From: Mactromeris polynyma
Lineage: Eukaryota > Mollusca > Bivalvia > Venerida > Mactridae
Length of the DNA stretch: 64,000 nucleotides
NCBI GenBank assembly: GCA_032209605.1
Contig: JASFXZ010000016.1
Location: forward strand, 2,232,001 to 2,296,000
Direction of reading: 5' to 3'
The translations under genes and the position numbers were made by a program. The notes below the pieces were generated by a model, which saw only the letters and a list, made by a program, of their open reading frames with translations, had not been told where the DNA came from and ran no database searches. This document shows positions 48,364 to 59,664 of the stretch, in pieces. Positions within the stretch are counted from its first letter, which is position 1; every line of letters begins with the position of its first letter.

Positions 48364-51300
48364 TTATCATTTTGACGATTACAATTACGTATAGATCTAT
48401 ATCACGGAAACGCATACAATAAGAAATGCAATATAAACATCACGATATCGTGTAGGAGATGTCCAGGTTATCGCCCTTGTATTACTAAACAAATGTTCTT
48501 TCTATTTCTCAATATAGACTGAAACTATCTGTAATGCATTTTGATGGGGTGGAGAATATTCCTCATACACGAACCGGAACGGGGGAATATATTAATGAGC
48601 ATTTAATGCCTTTGTTTGTTTAGTCTAGAAAATTACGTGTAAACAATATCGCGATGTTTTCCATATTTCATTTTTGCTACAAGATAGTTATTACACTGAT
48701 AAGAAATTTTATAAAATAACAGTACTAGATTCGCAATTTGTATTATACTCTTTATTTGAATATGCTGTCTTATGCTGCTTGACTCCAATCAAAGGCATAT
48801 ATAATTTCAAATATCATTTCATTATCTTAATTTATTTCTATGGTACAGAATGAGTAATATTTTGTGATGACTGCAACTCGAGGAAATGGCGATATCACTG
48901 TGAAGTAAATACATATTTACAAGTCAATCAGTCTGTTTTCAACATTATTAAATAAAGTAGACATTTTACAGGGAGAGCCTCTGGCGTTACATATTTGTAC
49001 CATTTTCATAATACCCTTATATCGAAGTGAGTGAATTTAAATTCTTGCAATAGGTCAATAATTTTACTTTACTATTATTAAATGTAACAACACTCCGGTT
49101 GGTGTTTCTACTGTTCACCATGATTTTGAACGCAAAATGTCTTGAGAATTATGGAATACAGATCGATTCGTCTGCATCGTTTTGTCCATTCACTCGACAA
49201 TGAGAGACATATTACTTCATAAAACCACAGAGGAAGTAAACAGGTTGCTGAGAGCTCGTACGTAATAGGAGCATGTTTTGCTGTTCAACATGACTGACGC
49301 CTACAAGCACCATCCGAGCGGCGTGAGGAAGGGTGACTGGTAGAGATGTTGTAAAAACCTTGAACCATCTCAATAATGAAACAGATCTCACGGTTGCATG
49401 GTTTCATACATTATGATCCTATCTTTATAATGATAATGTCATCCACACGTGTGCTATAAGATGTATTAGTGCACGCTGCATTAAGTCTTACGACTGATAT
49501 ATCTTGTAATAAACACATGATAATTTATATATGTGTTATCAGCAGTTGCAGTAAGTTAGACTGCTGTTTCGTATTGCCCAACTGATGTCTACTTTGCTGA
49601 ATGAATCCGATTAAAAATTCAAAATGTAAACCTTTATGTAATGGCTAAAAGTCCTTTGATCTGTTTTACTCCTGTGCATATCATTGTTACTACGCACAGG
49701 ACCAATGGTGCCGTCCTATTTAAACAATATTGGGTATGCGCCTCGAAATATTGTATGGTATGTGATATCGTATTGCGAATTGCGATTGCAGAAAACGTAG
49801 CGCAAGTATTTTCAGAAAGCGTCAATTCCACATGTTTATTATGTGCTGAAATGGAATATTCAGAGCAGTGTGTCTTAATGTTTGTAGTTATCTCCTTCTC
49901 ACTTCTATTTAAATCCACTCTCATTTCACTTTTTTGTATTAAGTTTTATTTTAGTTAATTGTAAACCCCTCTTACACTTTATGATTACTCCCTTATATCC
50001 TTAATTTTGTGCCCTAAGAAATCTGTATGTGGACTTCATTGCGTTATTCTGTCTGTATCAATTTTAAAATCATGGCTATTTCATAGCATTGAATATCCGT
50101 CAGTTGCAATTATAAAATGCATATATAGATCTGAAATAATTTGGAAGAGAACGGTCTATCAAATAACAGCAATTCCAGTGGCTAGAAATAGCTTTCTTCA
50201 GTGTGTTTTTATTAATTGTGTTCAGGTGTTTGTTTATCAATATTTACAAACATCTAACTGTTGGCGTTTTTTTCTGTCTTTCAAACCGACATGTCCAAGT
50301 TGCCTAGATTTATCGTCTGTTTAGTGCTTTGAGTAGACAGAGGCAATAAACTTGTGCTACAGACTTGTAGACGTCTTGGCAGATGACATTATTCAAGTAT
50401 CTAGACATTTGAGTAATTCCCCACTGGCATTCAGAGGTTGAATTTGTTTAATTGTTATACATAATTTACCGCTAACTATTCAATGGCACTTAAGAAGCGA
50501 TACTGATTTATTTCTGAGAGTAGAATTGGGGTGAACAATAAATCTTATAAACCCTTAAAATGCTTACATTGAATTCAAACACTGGTTTTGTTAACCCAAT
50601 CCCCTCTGTACAATAGCGGTCTAAAAGGCCAACAAATCGACATCATTCAAAATATTCTAAACTCCACTTCCAGTTTAGAACTATAGGTGCCTAGTTTTTT
50701 GTTTCATTTTGAATGCAAATTTTTTCTGTCTGTTAGTTTAAACATATATTATTTACATACTATGAACACCATAATAATACAATACAATATAGAACATTTT
50801 ACATGAAACGCGTTTGTTCAGTAGTTAAGGTAAAAAGGATGAGACCGAAAGCCAATGACTTATATAAGACGTCACCTTAACATTATACATAAGTGATTAT
50901 AATGTTTAAAGATTAATACGAACTCCAAAATGTTTAAACTCTATTGTAAGTATTGAAAAAAATAAGCGTTTTTAAAAAAAACTAAGAGAAATGAAAAGAA
51001 AGGAGGGGAGAGAGGGAGCAAAGTGTAATATTTAATAATGAAGTTTGTTTGTTAAAACTGCATCTTGATTTGTCATTACATCGGAGTAAAACTCCATTCT
51101 TTGTACCCGTATAGTTACGATACACATGCTAAATATTCATCGAAAATTAACGAAAGTGGTACATTAGTTTTACAAGCAAACCTTGTAGACCATTCCGAGA
51201 AAAAAACAATATAATTTGTAATGCGAATAAACTGTGTAGTGTGTACACGCCTTTTATTAGTTTCGTCCATTTATTGTCTTTATTTCCGTCTACCCGATCT

Positions 51301-51526
51301 ATCTTTGATTCCGCCATTTGCTTTCATTCGTTCGTTTATTCGATCAATCATTTCTCTATTTATCTTCTCACAAAACAAAACATCAGCCGCATTTCTATAA
51401 CTGGATCTAGATAGAATGCTACAAAATGTATGAACGAGTGATATAATAGTCATATAACTTCCATTGAGCACGAGAGTATTGTCAAAACATTACAATGATG
51501 CAAGCAGCTGCACATTGACTAATGTT
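48364..51526. other. Unassigned stretch
   Basis: ORFs of 96-105 codons on both strands at 49634-49958 and on + at 50007-50324 lack splice-site context and have no known motif; the + frame at 49641 is Cys-rich but ends in a hydrophobic low-complexity tail. Nothing else recognised. Confidence 0.3.
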
Positions 51527-51800
51527 ATGCTAATTATTTTTCGGGGCAAACAGCTTAAAACTCCTACAATCACTACCACAAAACAATCTATATTCGACAT
51601 AACATTTGAACATTATGTACGATTTCATTACGACAAAACCTGCATGAAGCACTGGAACAATATTAGCACTTTTCCAGGATTAAGTATATTCAGGCTGTTA
51701 ACGGTAAAAACAGAAGTGGGCTTGTTACACTTTAATGAAGTTAATCATATTATAATGAAAATGCCACTTTTTTCTGTCGGTATGAAACATCAACAAACAG
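51527..51800 (+). CDS. Possible exon, unknown protein
   Basis: An open frame of 91 codons from an ATG ends at AAACAG|GTGGGTAA, an acceptable donor in phase 1. The peptide has FEHYVRFHYDKTCMKHWNN and VGLLHFNEVNH segments, which look more protein-like than most ORFs here. No family recognised, no acceptor or partner exon identified. It may be a chance ORF. Confidence 0.2.
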
Positions 51801-52387
51801 GTGGGTAATTAATGACTTATCAGTATAAACAAAGCACGCGCGTCTGTTTTTAAATTATCGAATAATCAAACGAGGGTTGTTCAAGCGATCCTAAAATATT
51901 CGCCTTTGGGAATTTATTTTTCTAATTCATCGTATTCTTATAATTTCTATCGTGTTTTTAGAAAGATATAGCGGGTATATTAACTACCTGTTTCCAAAAA
52001 CAGACAATAACTTTTACCACATGGGCCTGAGAACTTCTATCATTTTGTAGAATATAGATATTACATACAACAATATCTTCATTTCAATCCCATGTTTCAG
52101 TATTGGATAAATCAGTTGAGAAATAACAAAAATTGAAGCACATAACGATATTTTTGAACCACCCTCTTTAATAAACGCACTCATGCAATTTAGATCACGT
52201 TGAACAATGAATGCTCCTTGTGGTGTGGTTAGTATTAATGAAATACACCTATACTGTCGTTTTGGCAGTGTTATAGACCATTAAACCATTTGTTCTTAAT
52301 TTATACCATACTGATAAATATACAAGGGAGGTAATTCAAACTGGTTTGTATTATATATACAACTGTATGAGACCTACTAAATAAGTT
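51801..52387. other. No gene recognised
   Basis: AT-rich and featureless by eye. Confidence 0.35.
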
Positions 52388-52764
52388 TGTTTCAGGTTTC
52401 ATGCCCCTAAAAAATAGGGTAGGTAGGCCGGAATTTTTTTGGGGAGATTTGTTTTTTGTTCAAACGAAGCAAATTAAACATAGATTAAAATGAATATGTG
52501 TTAAAATACACGTCCCCTTTCCCTTTTAACATGGGTAATGTTTAATCAAGGTGAATATAATGCTCTAAGCTGGAATACTCGTAAAGCGTCTAATAACTGG
52601 GCAGAAATATGAATCTAAAGAAAAGTACACAAAGAAGTTTTTCCAAAAGGAAGAAATTTTACGAAACAGAAGAACTTTTACCTAAAAGAAAAAAATGTTA
52701 ACACGCGAAAAAAAATGTTCTGGGGTAGGAGCAAAAAATAGGGTAGGTCGGGAAACCTGAAACA
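52388..52764. mobile_element. 377-bp element with perfect TGTTTCAGGTTTC inverted ends
   Basis: The left end TGTTTCAGGTTTC is matched perfectly by GAAACCTGAAACA at 52752-52764. Just inside both ends lies the same word in direct orientation, AAAAAATAGGGTAGGT (near 52409 and 52734). The right half is purine-rich (AAAGAAGTTTTTCCAAAAGG). No ORF and no clear target-site duplication. It looks like a non-autonomous DNA transposon. Confidence 0.75.
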
Positions 52765-53055
52765 TATTTTTACGCCTAATTCGATTTCTTCACTCTCGCT
52801 GATTGCTTCCTGTGTTACTAACCAGCACTCGCGCCTAATTCATGGAGTATAGGACACTTTAACGATTCAAGAATAAAATACATTCCCAAAACCTTTTATC
52901 GTCACCCTAACATATTAAAATTACAATCACTCATGGACCAATACTTTAATAACATAATGAAAACGAGGAAACTTTGTGTGCTCATTAAAGAAATTATTTG
53001 TAAATTTAAATAAATGCCAGACTCGAAACAGTAAATAAACTGATTACTGTAAATA

Positions 53056-53351
53056 CGTACTCACCATATGTTTGTTTCATCGGGTTTAACGCCGTTTCTC
53101 AACGATATTTCAGTTATATACGGCGGCCGGTTCACCTAACCAGTTTTTCCTGGACTGAAATCTAACCAGTACTTACTTACCCTTCCACAAGGAGCCGGCA
53201 ACTTCTCCACATGAGGAGGAAAACCGACATTTTTGTCAAATTTTCATGGAAGGGTTAACCTGCCGCGACCGGGAATCGAACCCGGATCGCCGGGTTACAA
53301 GTCCAGCGCACTAACCACTGGACCACGGCCGCGGCTTGCGTACTCACCATA
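53056..53351 (-). mobile_element. Young full-length tRNA-SINE with 13-bp target-site duplication
   Basis: On the minus strand: head GCCGCGGCCGTGGTCCAGTG, A box TGGTCCAGTGGTTAG, B box GGGTTCGATTCCCGG, a body with CCTTGTGGAAGGG, and tail CGGCGTTAAACCCGATGAAA then CAAAC. The element occupies about 53069-53338 and is flanked by identical CGTACTCACCATA copies at 53056-53068 and 53339-53351. The intact boxes and perfect duplication indicate recent LINE-mediated retroposition. A 111-codon ORF running through it translates the tRNA head (AAAVVQWLVRW) and is not a gene. Confidence 0.95.
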
Positions 53352-53439
53352 ACTTGCAAGGAAATAGTTTCGGACATTACTGGATAACCAGCACGGTGTA
53401 CAGTATAGTGGTTACATTGTTGTGTATGAGTTACCTGAA

Positions 53440-53600
53440 GATACAGCTCAACCTGTCTAGAGTAACACCCTTTGAGCGACGTGAAGTTTGACTGTTGTTG
53501 AGAGGTTGTTGTTGTCGAGAGGTTAACAAGACAGTACATGCTGACTATGGGAAACATTGATAATGTTGGTGAAGACAGATTATAACTCAACAGGGGACTG
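53440..53600 (-). repeat. Single unit of the CTCTCCAGAGCAA repeat family
   Basis: CAACCTGTCTAGAGTAACAC then CCTTTGAGCGACGTGAAG, GAGAGGTTGTTGTTG and GAGAGGTTAA match the units at 4850-5340. It sits ~90 bp to the right of the young SINE. Confidence 0.65.
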
Positions 53601-53989
53601 CTTTGGAGAGGTGCATACAGAGCTTATCATGTCCGAGTAAGTAAATCAAACAAAGAAGTGAATCACAATGTCAGTTTAGTGACAGTGGCCTTGATATTAG
53701 TTAAACATATACTTAAGACAATTTATAAAGCTCATACATATCTAAAACGCCACTTTCCTTGGGCACAATTGAACGGTTTTATAAGAAGATTCATTAGTGC
53801 CAGATTAATATTTTTGGACTACAACAAACAACGAATTCGGTAAAACCACGAAACCACTCATACTGTGTTATTAACATTAACAATTAGTCATTCCCTCGAA
53901 TATGTTTTTGTGTACAAATAAACATATCTCGGAATGTCGGCTTTCCAGAGTGGTATATGAATTTGAAACTGGAAGTTAATCTCTATCAA

Positions 53990-54765
53990 AGTTGTCGTTC
54001 CAGCTATGACCCCAAGAGTTGTCGTTCCAGTTATGACCCCAAGAGGTGTCGTTCCAGCTATGACCACAAGTGTTGTCGTTCCAACTATGACCCCAAGAGT
54101 TGTCGTTCCAGCTATGACCCCAAGAGTTGTCGTTCCAACTACGACCCAAAGAGTTGTCGTTTCAGCTACGTCTTCAAGAGTTGTCATTTCAGCTACGACT
54201 CCACGGGTTGTCGTTTCAGCTACGACTCCAAGAGTTGTCGTTCCAGCTATGATCCCAAGAGTTGTCCTTCCAGCTATGACCCCAAGAGTTGTCATTCAAG
54301 CTATGACCCCAAGAATTGTCATTTCAGCTATGACCCCAAGAGTTGTCCTTCCAGCTATGACCCCAAGAGTTGTCATTCAAGCTATGACCCCAGAAGTTGT
54401 CATTCAAGCTATGACCCCAAGAGTTGTCATTCAAGCTATGACCCCAAGAGTTGTCCTTCCAGCTATGACCCCAGAAGTTGTCATTCAAGCTATGACCCCA
54501 ATAGTTGTCATTTCAGCTATGACCCCAAGAGTTGCCCTTCCAGCTATGACTCCAGAAGTTGTAATTCAAGCTATGACCCCAATAGTTGTCATTCCAGCTA
54601 TGACCCCAAGAGTTGTCGTTTCCGCTACGACCCCAAGAGTTGTCTTCAAGCTATGACCCCAAGAGTTGTCATTCCAGCTATTACCCCAACCGTTGTCGTT
54701 TCCGCTACGACCCCAATAGTTGTCGTTTCATCTATGACCCCAAGAGTTGTCATTCCAGCTACGAT
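53990..54765 (+). repeat. 27-bp coding-frame minisatellite, ~29 units
   Basis: The unit is AGTTGTCGTTCCAGCTATGA plus CCCCAAG. Because 27 is a multiple of three, the array keeps frames open: on + as SCRSSYDPK repeats (275-codon ORF 53957-54784) or MTPRVVIPA repeats, and on - as TTLGVIAGT repeats. A one-base deletion in the unit near 54643 switches the SCRSSYDPK frame into the MTPRVVIPA frame for the last five units. Common variants (TCC/TCA, TAT/TAC) are synonymous in the SCRSSYDPK frame but replacing in the MTPRVVIPA frame. That mildly favours the former if any frame was ever translated. No promoter, splice sites or signal peptide support a gene, and I treat it as a repeat. Confidence 0.93.
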
Positions 54766-54948
54766 TATATATCCCAGGAAATAGGAACGACAACCCTGAA
54801 TAGAAATTGGCAATGAATTTTCTTACAAAATTCAAATAAATTGTTTAAGCCCTAGTGAATGGAACAATATATATATCATGGATAAGCTTGTATTCCATCT
54901 AACAAAAGAAAAATGAAAAACATCGCATCGCTTTTTCGGCGCAACACT

Positions 54949-55228
54949 AACATGGCTTTGCTATTTGCATATCAGTGTTTGACGTTGACCACTAAGCCAA
55001 TTTCTCTTCAACCGTTCAACGCTTGTAACCTTGACGCGGATTGCTTAAACTTTCGATAAGGTGTACGTTACCTTACCGAAATCCACTGAATTTCGATGAG
55101 TGTACCAAAATCCATTTTGGATCTGGAGTGACCAGCAATCGTTACATCTCGGCATTTTTTTATGTTGCACAACAAATCTTAACCTTCAAATTGCGCCGAC
55201 CATCTTTGTTCACCTTATTTCTTGTTTG
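54949..55228 (+). repeat. Dispersed repeat C, copy 2
   Basis: Close match to 21307-21600 in the same orientation. The main difference is a ~20-bp deletion after CAGTGTT here, plus substitutions. Overlapping ORFs of 81-84 codons (55041-55354) run through it; they are not open in copy 1, so they are not genes. Confidence 0.75.
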
Positions 55229-56050
55229 TATTGTTTTGGGGATCATTTTAATCAGATTGAGTTTACATCTCAAATATTTTCATTGACGATTTTTTGTCTC
55301 TTAACAGAAGATTTTATGATAAACACGGATTTAATGGTATTAGCAGTATCTTAGACGACTGAAGATAAACTGAGTTCCAAGTTTAAACCTTATTTCAGTT
55401 TCGGTGCTGGCAAACAGCGTATGTTTACCATGATCTTCATTGGGAATGTCCCAAGCATGTTGTAATAAGACTGGAGAAATTGATGTGGTATTTCTGAAAG
55501 TAATATTTGAAGAAATCTTAATGTGTTTTTCATATGTTCAGAATAGCGTTTGAACATCTTTCATGAAAGAAGAATAAAATAAGGCAAATATTTTAGTAAA
55601 GAGGAAGGTTCAATAACTGCTTGCAACATGAAAGTCGCTGCTTGCGTCAAACATCAAAATGACTTTGATACCGTGATAATTAAATCGTTTCATTACAGGA
55701 AATGCAGCGATGTAATTTTATGATATGATTGATTAACGACATAAAGCGTAGCCAATATTGTTATAGCATTCAACTGTTATGCAAACAATCGGAAGACTTA
55801 TTACAGACTGAAGATCGTTTGAAGCTATAAGTTGTTACATGTATAAAACATTAGAATTTATTCAAGCGCATGTTTTTGAAAACATCCACACAGTCAAACC
55901 TGGTGTTAACGACCACCTTGTTAACATGAATTGAGGACTTAATTGACAGGTGGCTGTTTGATCAGGTTCAGACACAACGTTTATTTATTAACGGGAAAAT
56001 TTAAACATTGACATTCATAATAGGTTTTATTAATATGTTCATCAAGCAGA
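55229..56050. other. No gene recognised
   Basis: At 55891 the sequence CAGTCAAACCTGGTGTTAAC then GACCACC resembles the left end of the CAGTAAAACCTCA MITE family, with no right end found; it may be a relic or a related family. Confidence 0.4.
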
Positions 56051-56296
56051 CAGGGGCGTAGCTTAGCCGAAGTTGATTTGTAGGCCTAGTTTTAGGGGGG
56101 GGGGGGGGCAGTTCCCCCGGAAAAAATGTAGCTAGATCGTCAGAGATGCGTTTTGGTGTATACTTCGTTCCGGTAAATATGCTTACGATAACATCAAAAA
56201 ATACATTAAATTTTTGCAGTGTTGGTAATTTATTCTTTTGATTTTCGAAAAAATATAGGCCATGGCCTACACGGCCTATAGGAATATACGCCTCTG
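56051..56296. mobile_element. hAT-like MITE, ends CAGGGGCGTA / TACGCCTCTG
   Basis: The left end CAGGGGCGTAGCTTAGCC and the right end ATATACGCCTCTG form a 10-bp imperfect inverted repeat, with inner GTAGGCCTA and TAGGCC..GGCCTA words. The interior contains a G-run of ~14 followed by CAGTTCCCCC. CAGGGGCG-type ends are typical of hAT elements in general. The flanks share only GCAGA, so the target-site duplication is unclear. It lies ~50 bp beyond the splice donor of the exon at 56350-56520. Confidence 0.6.
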
Positions 56297-56349
56297 GCAG
56301 AGGTGGTCATTAGCACAGGTATAAACTGTATCAGTAGCTGTACACTTAC

Positions 56350-56520
56350 CGGCCAGATGATTGGTGGAGATGGACATGGTGTTTTTGAAAATGTATATAC
56401 CCAACGTGATCTATGAACATCCGGGAGATCCTCGTCTATTCCTTTATTTAAAGCATTGATCAGCCTCGTTTTGATCGACACCTGTCTACTCAACTTCCGG
56501 TGTTTGTTTCCGGTTTTCAT
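56350..56520 (-). CDS. Probable first coding exon, unknown protein
   Basis: On the minus strand an ATG (context ACAAAATGA, with A at -3) follows an in-frame TGA 27 bases upstream. It opens exactly 57 codons to CCG|GTAAGTG, a strong donor in phase 0. The peptide starts MKTGNKHRKLSRQVSIK, continues through LINALNKGIDEDLPDVHRSR and ends in a Pro-rich TPCPSPPIIWP. The mixed charged composition, with a basic N-terminus and no signal peptide or membrane segment, is unlike chance ORFs in this AT-rich DNA. It suggests a cytosolic or nuclear protein. Past the donor the frame runs into the hAT-like MITE. I do not recognise the family. The next exon must lie at lower coordinates; 25312-25404 (phase 0, same strand) is a possible but unproven member of the same gene. 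Confidence 0.5.
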
Positions 56521-58023
56521 TTTGTTCTCGATGGTGAAAATTAGTCACAATAATTAATATGACAAACACAAATAAATATCAACAAAAAGTCGAGGATGAG
56601 GAAGAGGATTCTTGTTAAAAAATTGAAAACCAGTCAATGAATCATGAGTGTCATGATTTTTTGCTCATTTATACCAATCCATTCTACAATGTCAGAAAGT
56701 AATTCATTAGACTTGTCATATCCCCCACATCATAGTAAATGTATCATATGCATGCTCGGATATTGTCAATATACAAATTAACAATCTAACAGAGAGAGAA
56801 GTCAGCGATAATAAATTGCTCTCAGCTTCTTATTGAAAATTTCAACTTTTCTGAGTACATAAAACTAACTTATGGCGATTTATAAGTGAGTGGTCGTCAT
56901 TTGAATGAACAATTTATGATATGACTTCATCAATTGTGTTGCTTGTTAATTAATGCACACTGCAGACATCAGACTCGGTGGAGCGCTTGCACTACCGAAG
57001 ACTTATTAAATGCAAGCGTTTTAAACGCCTAGAAGATTTGTTACTCTATTTCATGAAAACGCTTGATTAAAATAACTGCACTTTAAGGTCCACTGTCGTT
57101 TGATTCGAGTTAAACAGATGTTTAAGAACTTGTCTTCACAAAAAATACAGTATCGACGCCCAAAATTAATATTATCAAAGTTACAGTAGTTACGGTGTTC
57201 CATAGAAAAACATTATCAAAACATTGTTGAGTAGAAATGCAAATGTACCCTACGGCTGATTGAGGGAACAACTTCGTATTACAACTGAAGAAGCTGCAAG
57301 ATTTATCACTAAGTCATGCCATAGATGTTTTTTTAAGAAAACATTACACAATATTATCCGACTGACACCTGCCAATCTACTGTAGATTATTTATCAAAAA
57401 GTGTACTCTGATGATCGCCCCATTTCAAGCGTGATTTGTTTATCTTTCCATGAAGATCAGTTTTGCCTGGTATCTTTCAACAAGCAATAAAACCATTCTT
57501 AAATTAATGAAAACTAACTATACACAACAATTAACCCGCAAATGTATTTATAATAACATCATTTAACCACGAATCGGTAAAAATCGTCAATTTGTGTACC
57601 ACGAATGTTCAATCACGTAAAAGTCGGGCTAACCTGATTCTAAGCACCATACATACCCAGCCTAAGTCAGCTGATTTTCACTGAATTTACCTAAAGCTTG
57701 GGCTTATAATATACCAATATAGATTGTATATAACTGGGGTTTATATTCTAGTATTCAATAAAGTAACTGTGTATCCAAAGGCTTAAGGAAAATTGCTGTA
57801 ATTTGTAAAACATCCACTGTGCTTTTGCTGAAATTCTTCATTTAATTTCTAGTTATCGTATAAGAGAAAATATTTCAATATAATTAATTACGCTCATAAA
57901 TCAAGCACGATACTATTTAAGTGAATCAGATAAATTTACGTATATTATTTTCAAACTTCATTCAAAATGACGTCATTAAATAGCTAAAAAATATAGTGTG
58001 CGATGTCGCCCAGCCAAATAACA
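56521..58023. other. Unassigned; would hold the 5' region of the minus-strand gene
   Basis: If 56350-56520 is a first coding exon, the 5' UTR and promoter should lie just to the right. I see no TATA box or CpG-rich promoter that I would defend. Confidence 0.3.
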
Positions 58024-58375
58024 AAAACTCTATCAAACTCGTTATTAGCCTATTTCAAGAAATTGCATTTAAAACATGCAAAACCTTCGTTTTCTGTTTC
58101 ACATTTGACAAACAAACGCGTTGCTTGCAAGATACATTGTCAAAAAAAAAAAACGCTAATTGATTAGCAAAACTAATAATCATAAATATTATCAAAAAAA
58201 TCTATCAAACTTGTTATCACACCAAGAAGTTGCTTTTAAAACATGCAAAACTTAAGTTATCTGTTACGCTTTTGACAAACAAACGCGTTGCTTGCAAGAT
58301 TCATTGTCAGAAGAAAAAACAAAAACCACAGCTAATTGATCAGCAAAACTAATTATCATAAGTAATATCAACTTA
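58024..58375. repeat. Tandem duplication, ~170-180-bp unit, 2 copies
   Basis: Unit 1 (58024-58193) and unit 2 (58194-58375) share TCTATCAAACTCGTTAT or TCTATCAAACTTGTTAT, AAAACATGCAAAAC, TTGACAAACAAACGCGTTGC, TTGCAAGATACATTGTCA and GCTAATTGATTAGCAAAACT. By eye they are ~85% alike, with small indels. Confidence 0.88.
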
Positions 58376-59454
58376 CTGCAGCAATGAACCAAAAATCTGA
58401 GCAGATTCATAATTATAATATTATCTTGGAAGATATCTGTTAACGTTCTGAGCAAAGTATGTATTAATTCATAATAATAGTTAAACCACATTTCCCTAAA
58501 TTACTTGTATCGATTCACTCGCGTGGGGCGTACCAGTGAAATAATTTCGTCCATGTAATTGAGTGAAATTGTAAATACGCAGAACGCTGAGTAAACACAT
58601 TTTAATATCAGTGACAATCGCTTCAAGAAAGTCGTGCCCGCTAGAAATATACCCGACCGGTGTAGCTGTAAAAACAACCCAATAACGTCCTAGCACAAAC
58701 TATACAATAATGAAAACTACCTTCCGGTTTCATTAAATCTCTAAATAAAATATCTTATTCATGTAAAAAACTATTACGTTTTATGAAAATTATGCATCAA
58801 GCAATATCGCCATTCATAGTGTAACTCGAATGTCTCAATCTAGTTTGCACCCGAACACGTTTAATTGAACATTGGGTCTACAACTCAAGATGCAAAATCC
58901 TAAATAGCAGCGTTTGAGCTTTATCTCAAATAAGATATTTTGTGGAATCGAGCCCTCAATCAACATATCATGCCATGATTAAGCTTAACTCACTGACAGA
59001 TAACTAAAGACAAACACTCTGATCGACCACTCCCTTTATTTAATCCCATACAAATTGAATGCCAAGTTCATGAACTAGAAAAAGACGTCATTGTCACCAC
59101 TTTGATGACAACCATTTATGCTGACACATTACATTTATAAAAAAAACGATAAAATAGCGTTCGAAGTACATACTAATTACTTGTGTCGCTATTTTTGTTC
59201 ATGATATTTAAAGAATTCTCATAATTAGCAAGTTATCCGAATTTATATCCAAAAATATGAATCTATTACAAAAAAACACTCTTCACCGTGGCACTAGATA
59301 AAAACTATACGCGACATTGTTTAAAGATTGAAGATTGTATCACAATACAGACACATATACACTCTCATACGTCCGCACACATATACCGAAAATAAAGTGC
59401 AATCACAAATTCATCGAACTAATTTTGTTAAAAGGATCGTCTATGATTCAGTGA
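58376..59454. other. No gene recognised
   Basis: AT-rich; ORFs of 66-75 codons overlap the duplication or lack context. Confidence 0.35.
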
Positions 59455-59664
59455 ATGACAAGCCAGCATCGAAATCATGACAATTGTTTATGTCTCTCTG
59501 GACTATCGAGTCGCATCCGAAAATGCACTTTGTTATGTAATAAAATGAGTTGTTTGAGAGCTAATTACACTTTGGGAAAGCGAGACTGGCGATGGTTTAT
59601 CAGAGTGTACCACCAAATTGACGATGCAACGTTAAAGGAACTTGATTTATGTATATTTGCATAG
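59455..59664 (+). CDS. Possible terminal exon or small ORF, unknown
   Basis: A 69-codon ORF whose last 38 residues, from SCLRANYTLGKRDWRW to LKELDLCIFA, look protein-like. It ends in TAG, and an AATAAA-like word (GGAAATAAATT) follows about 55 bases later. No acceptor can be assigned with confidence and no family is recognised. Confidence 0.18.
   Translation: MTSQHRNHDNCLCLSGLSSRIRKCTLLCNKMSCLRANYTLGKRDWRWFIRVYHQIDDATLKELDLCIFA

Noticed and set aside
51280..51471. Minus ORF ending in EKINREMIDRINERMKANGG
   Set aside because: Charged tail comes from a GAATAAACGAACGAATGAAA-type low-complexity stretch; no splice or start support.
53255..53590. 111-codon minus ORF
   Set aside because: Its C-terminal part is the translated tRNA head of the young SINE and the rest covers a CTCTCCAGAGCAA repeat unit.
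53957..54784. 275-codon ORF as a genuine repetitive protein gene
   Set aside because: The ORF is produced by a 27-bp array that keeps several frames open and includes a frame switch. There is no independent gene evidence. Kept as a repeat and a finding.
55041..55354. Two overlapping ORFs of 81 and 84 codons with hydrophobic segments
   Set aside because: They lie in dispersed repeat C and are not open in its other copy at 21307-21600.
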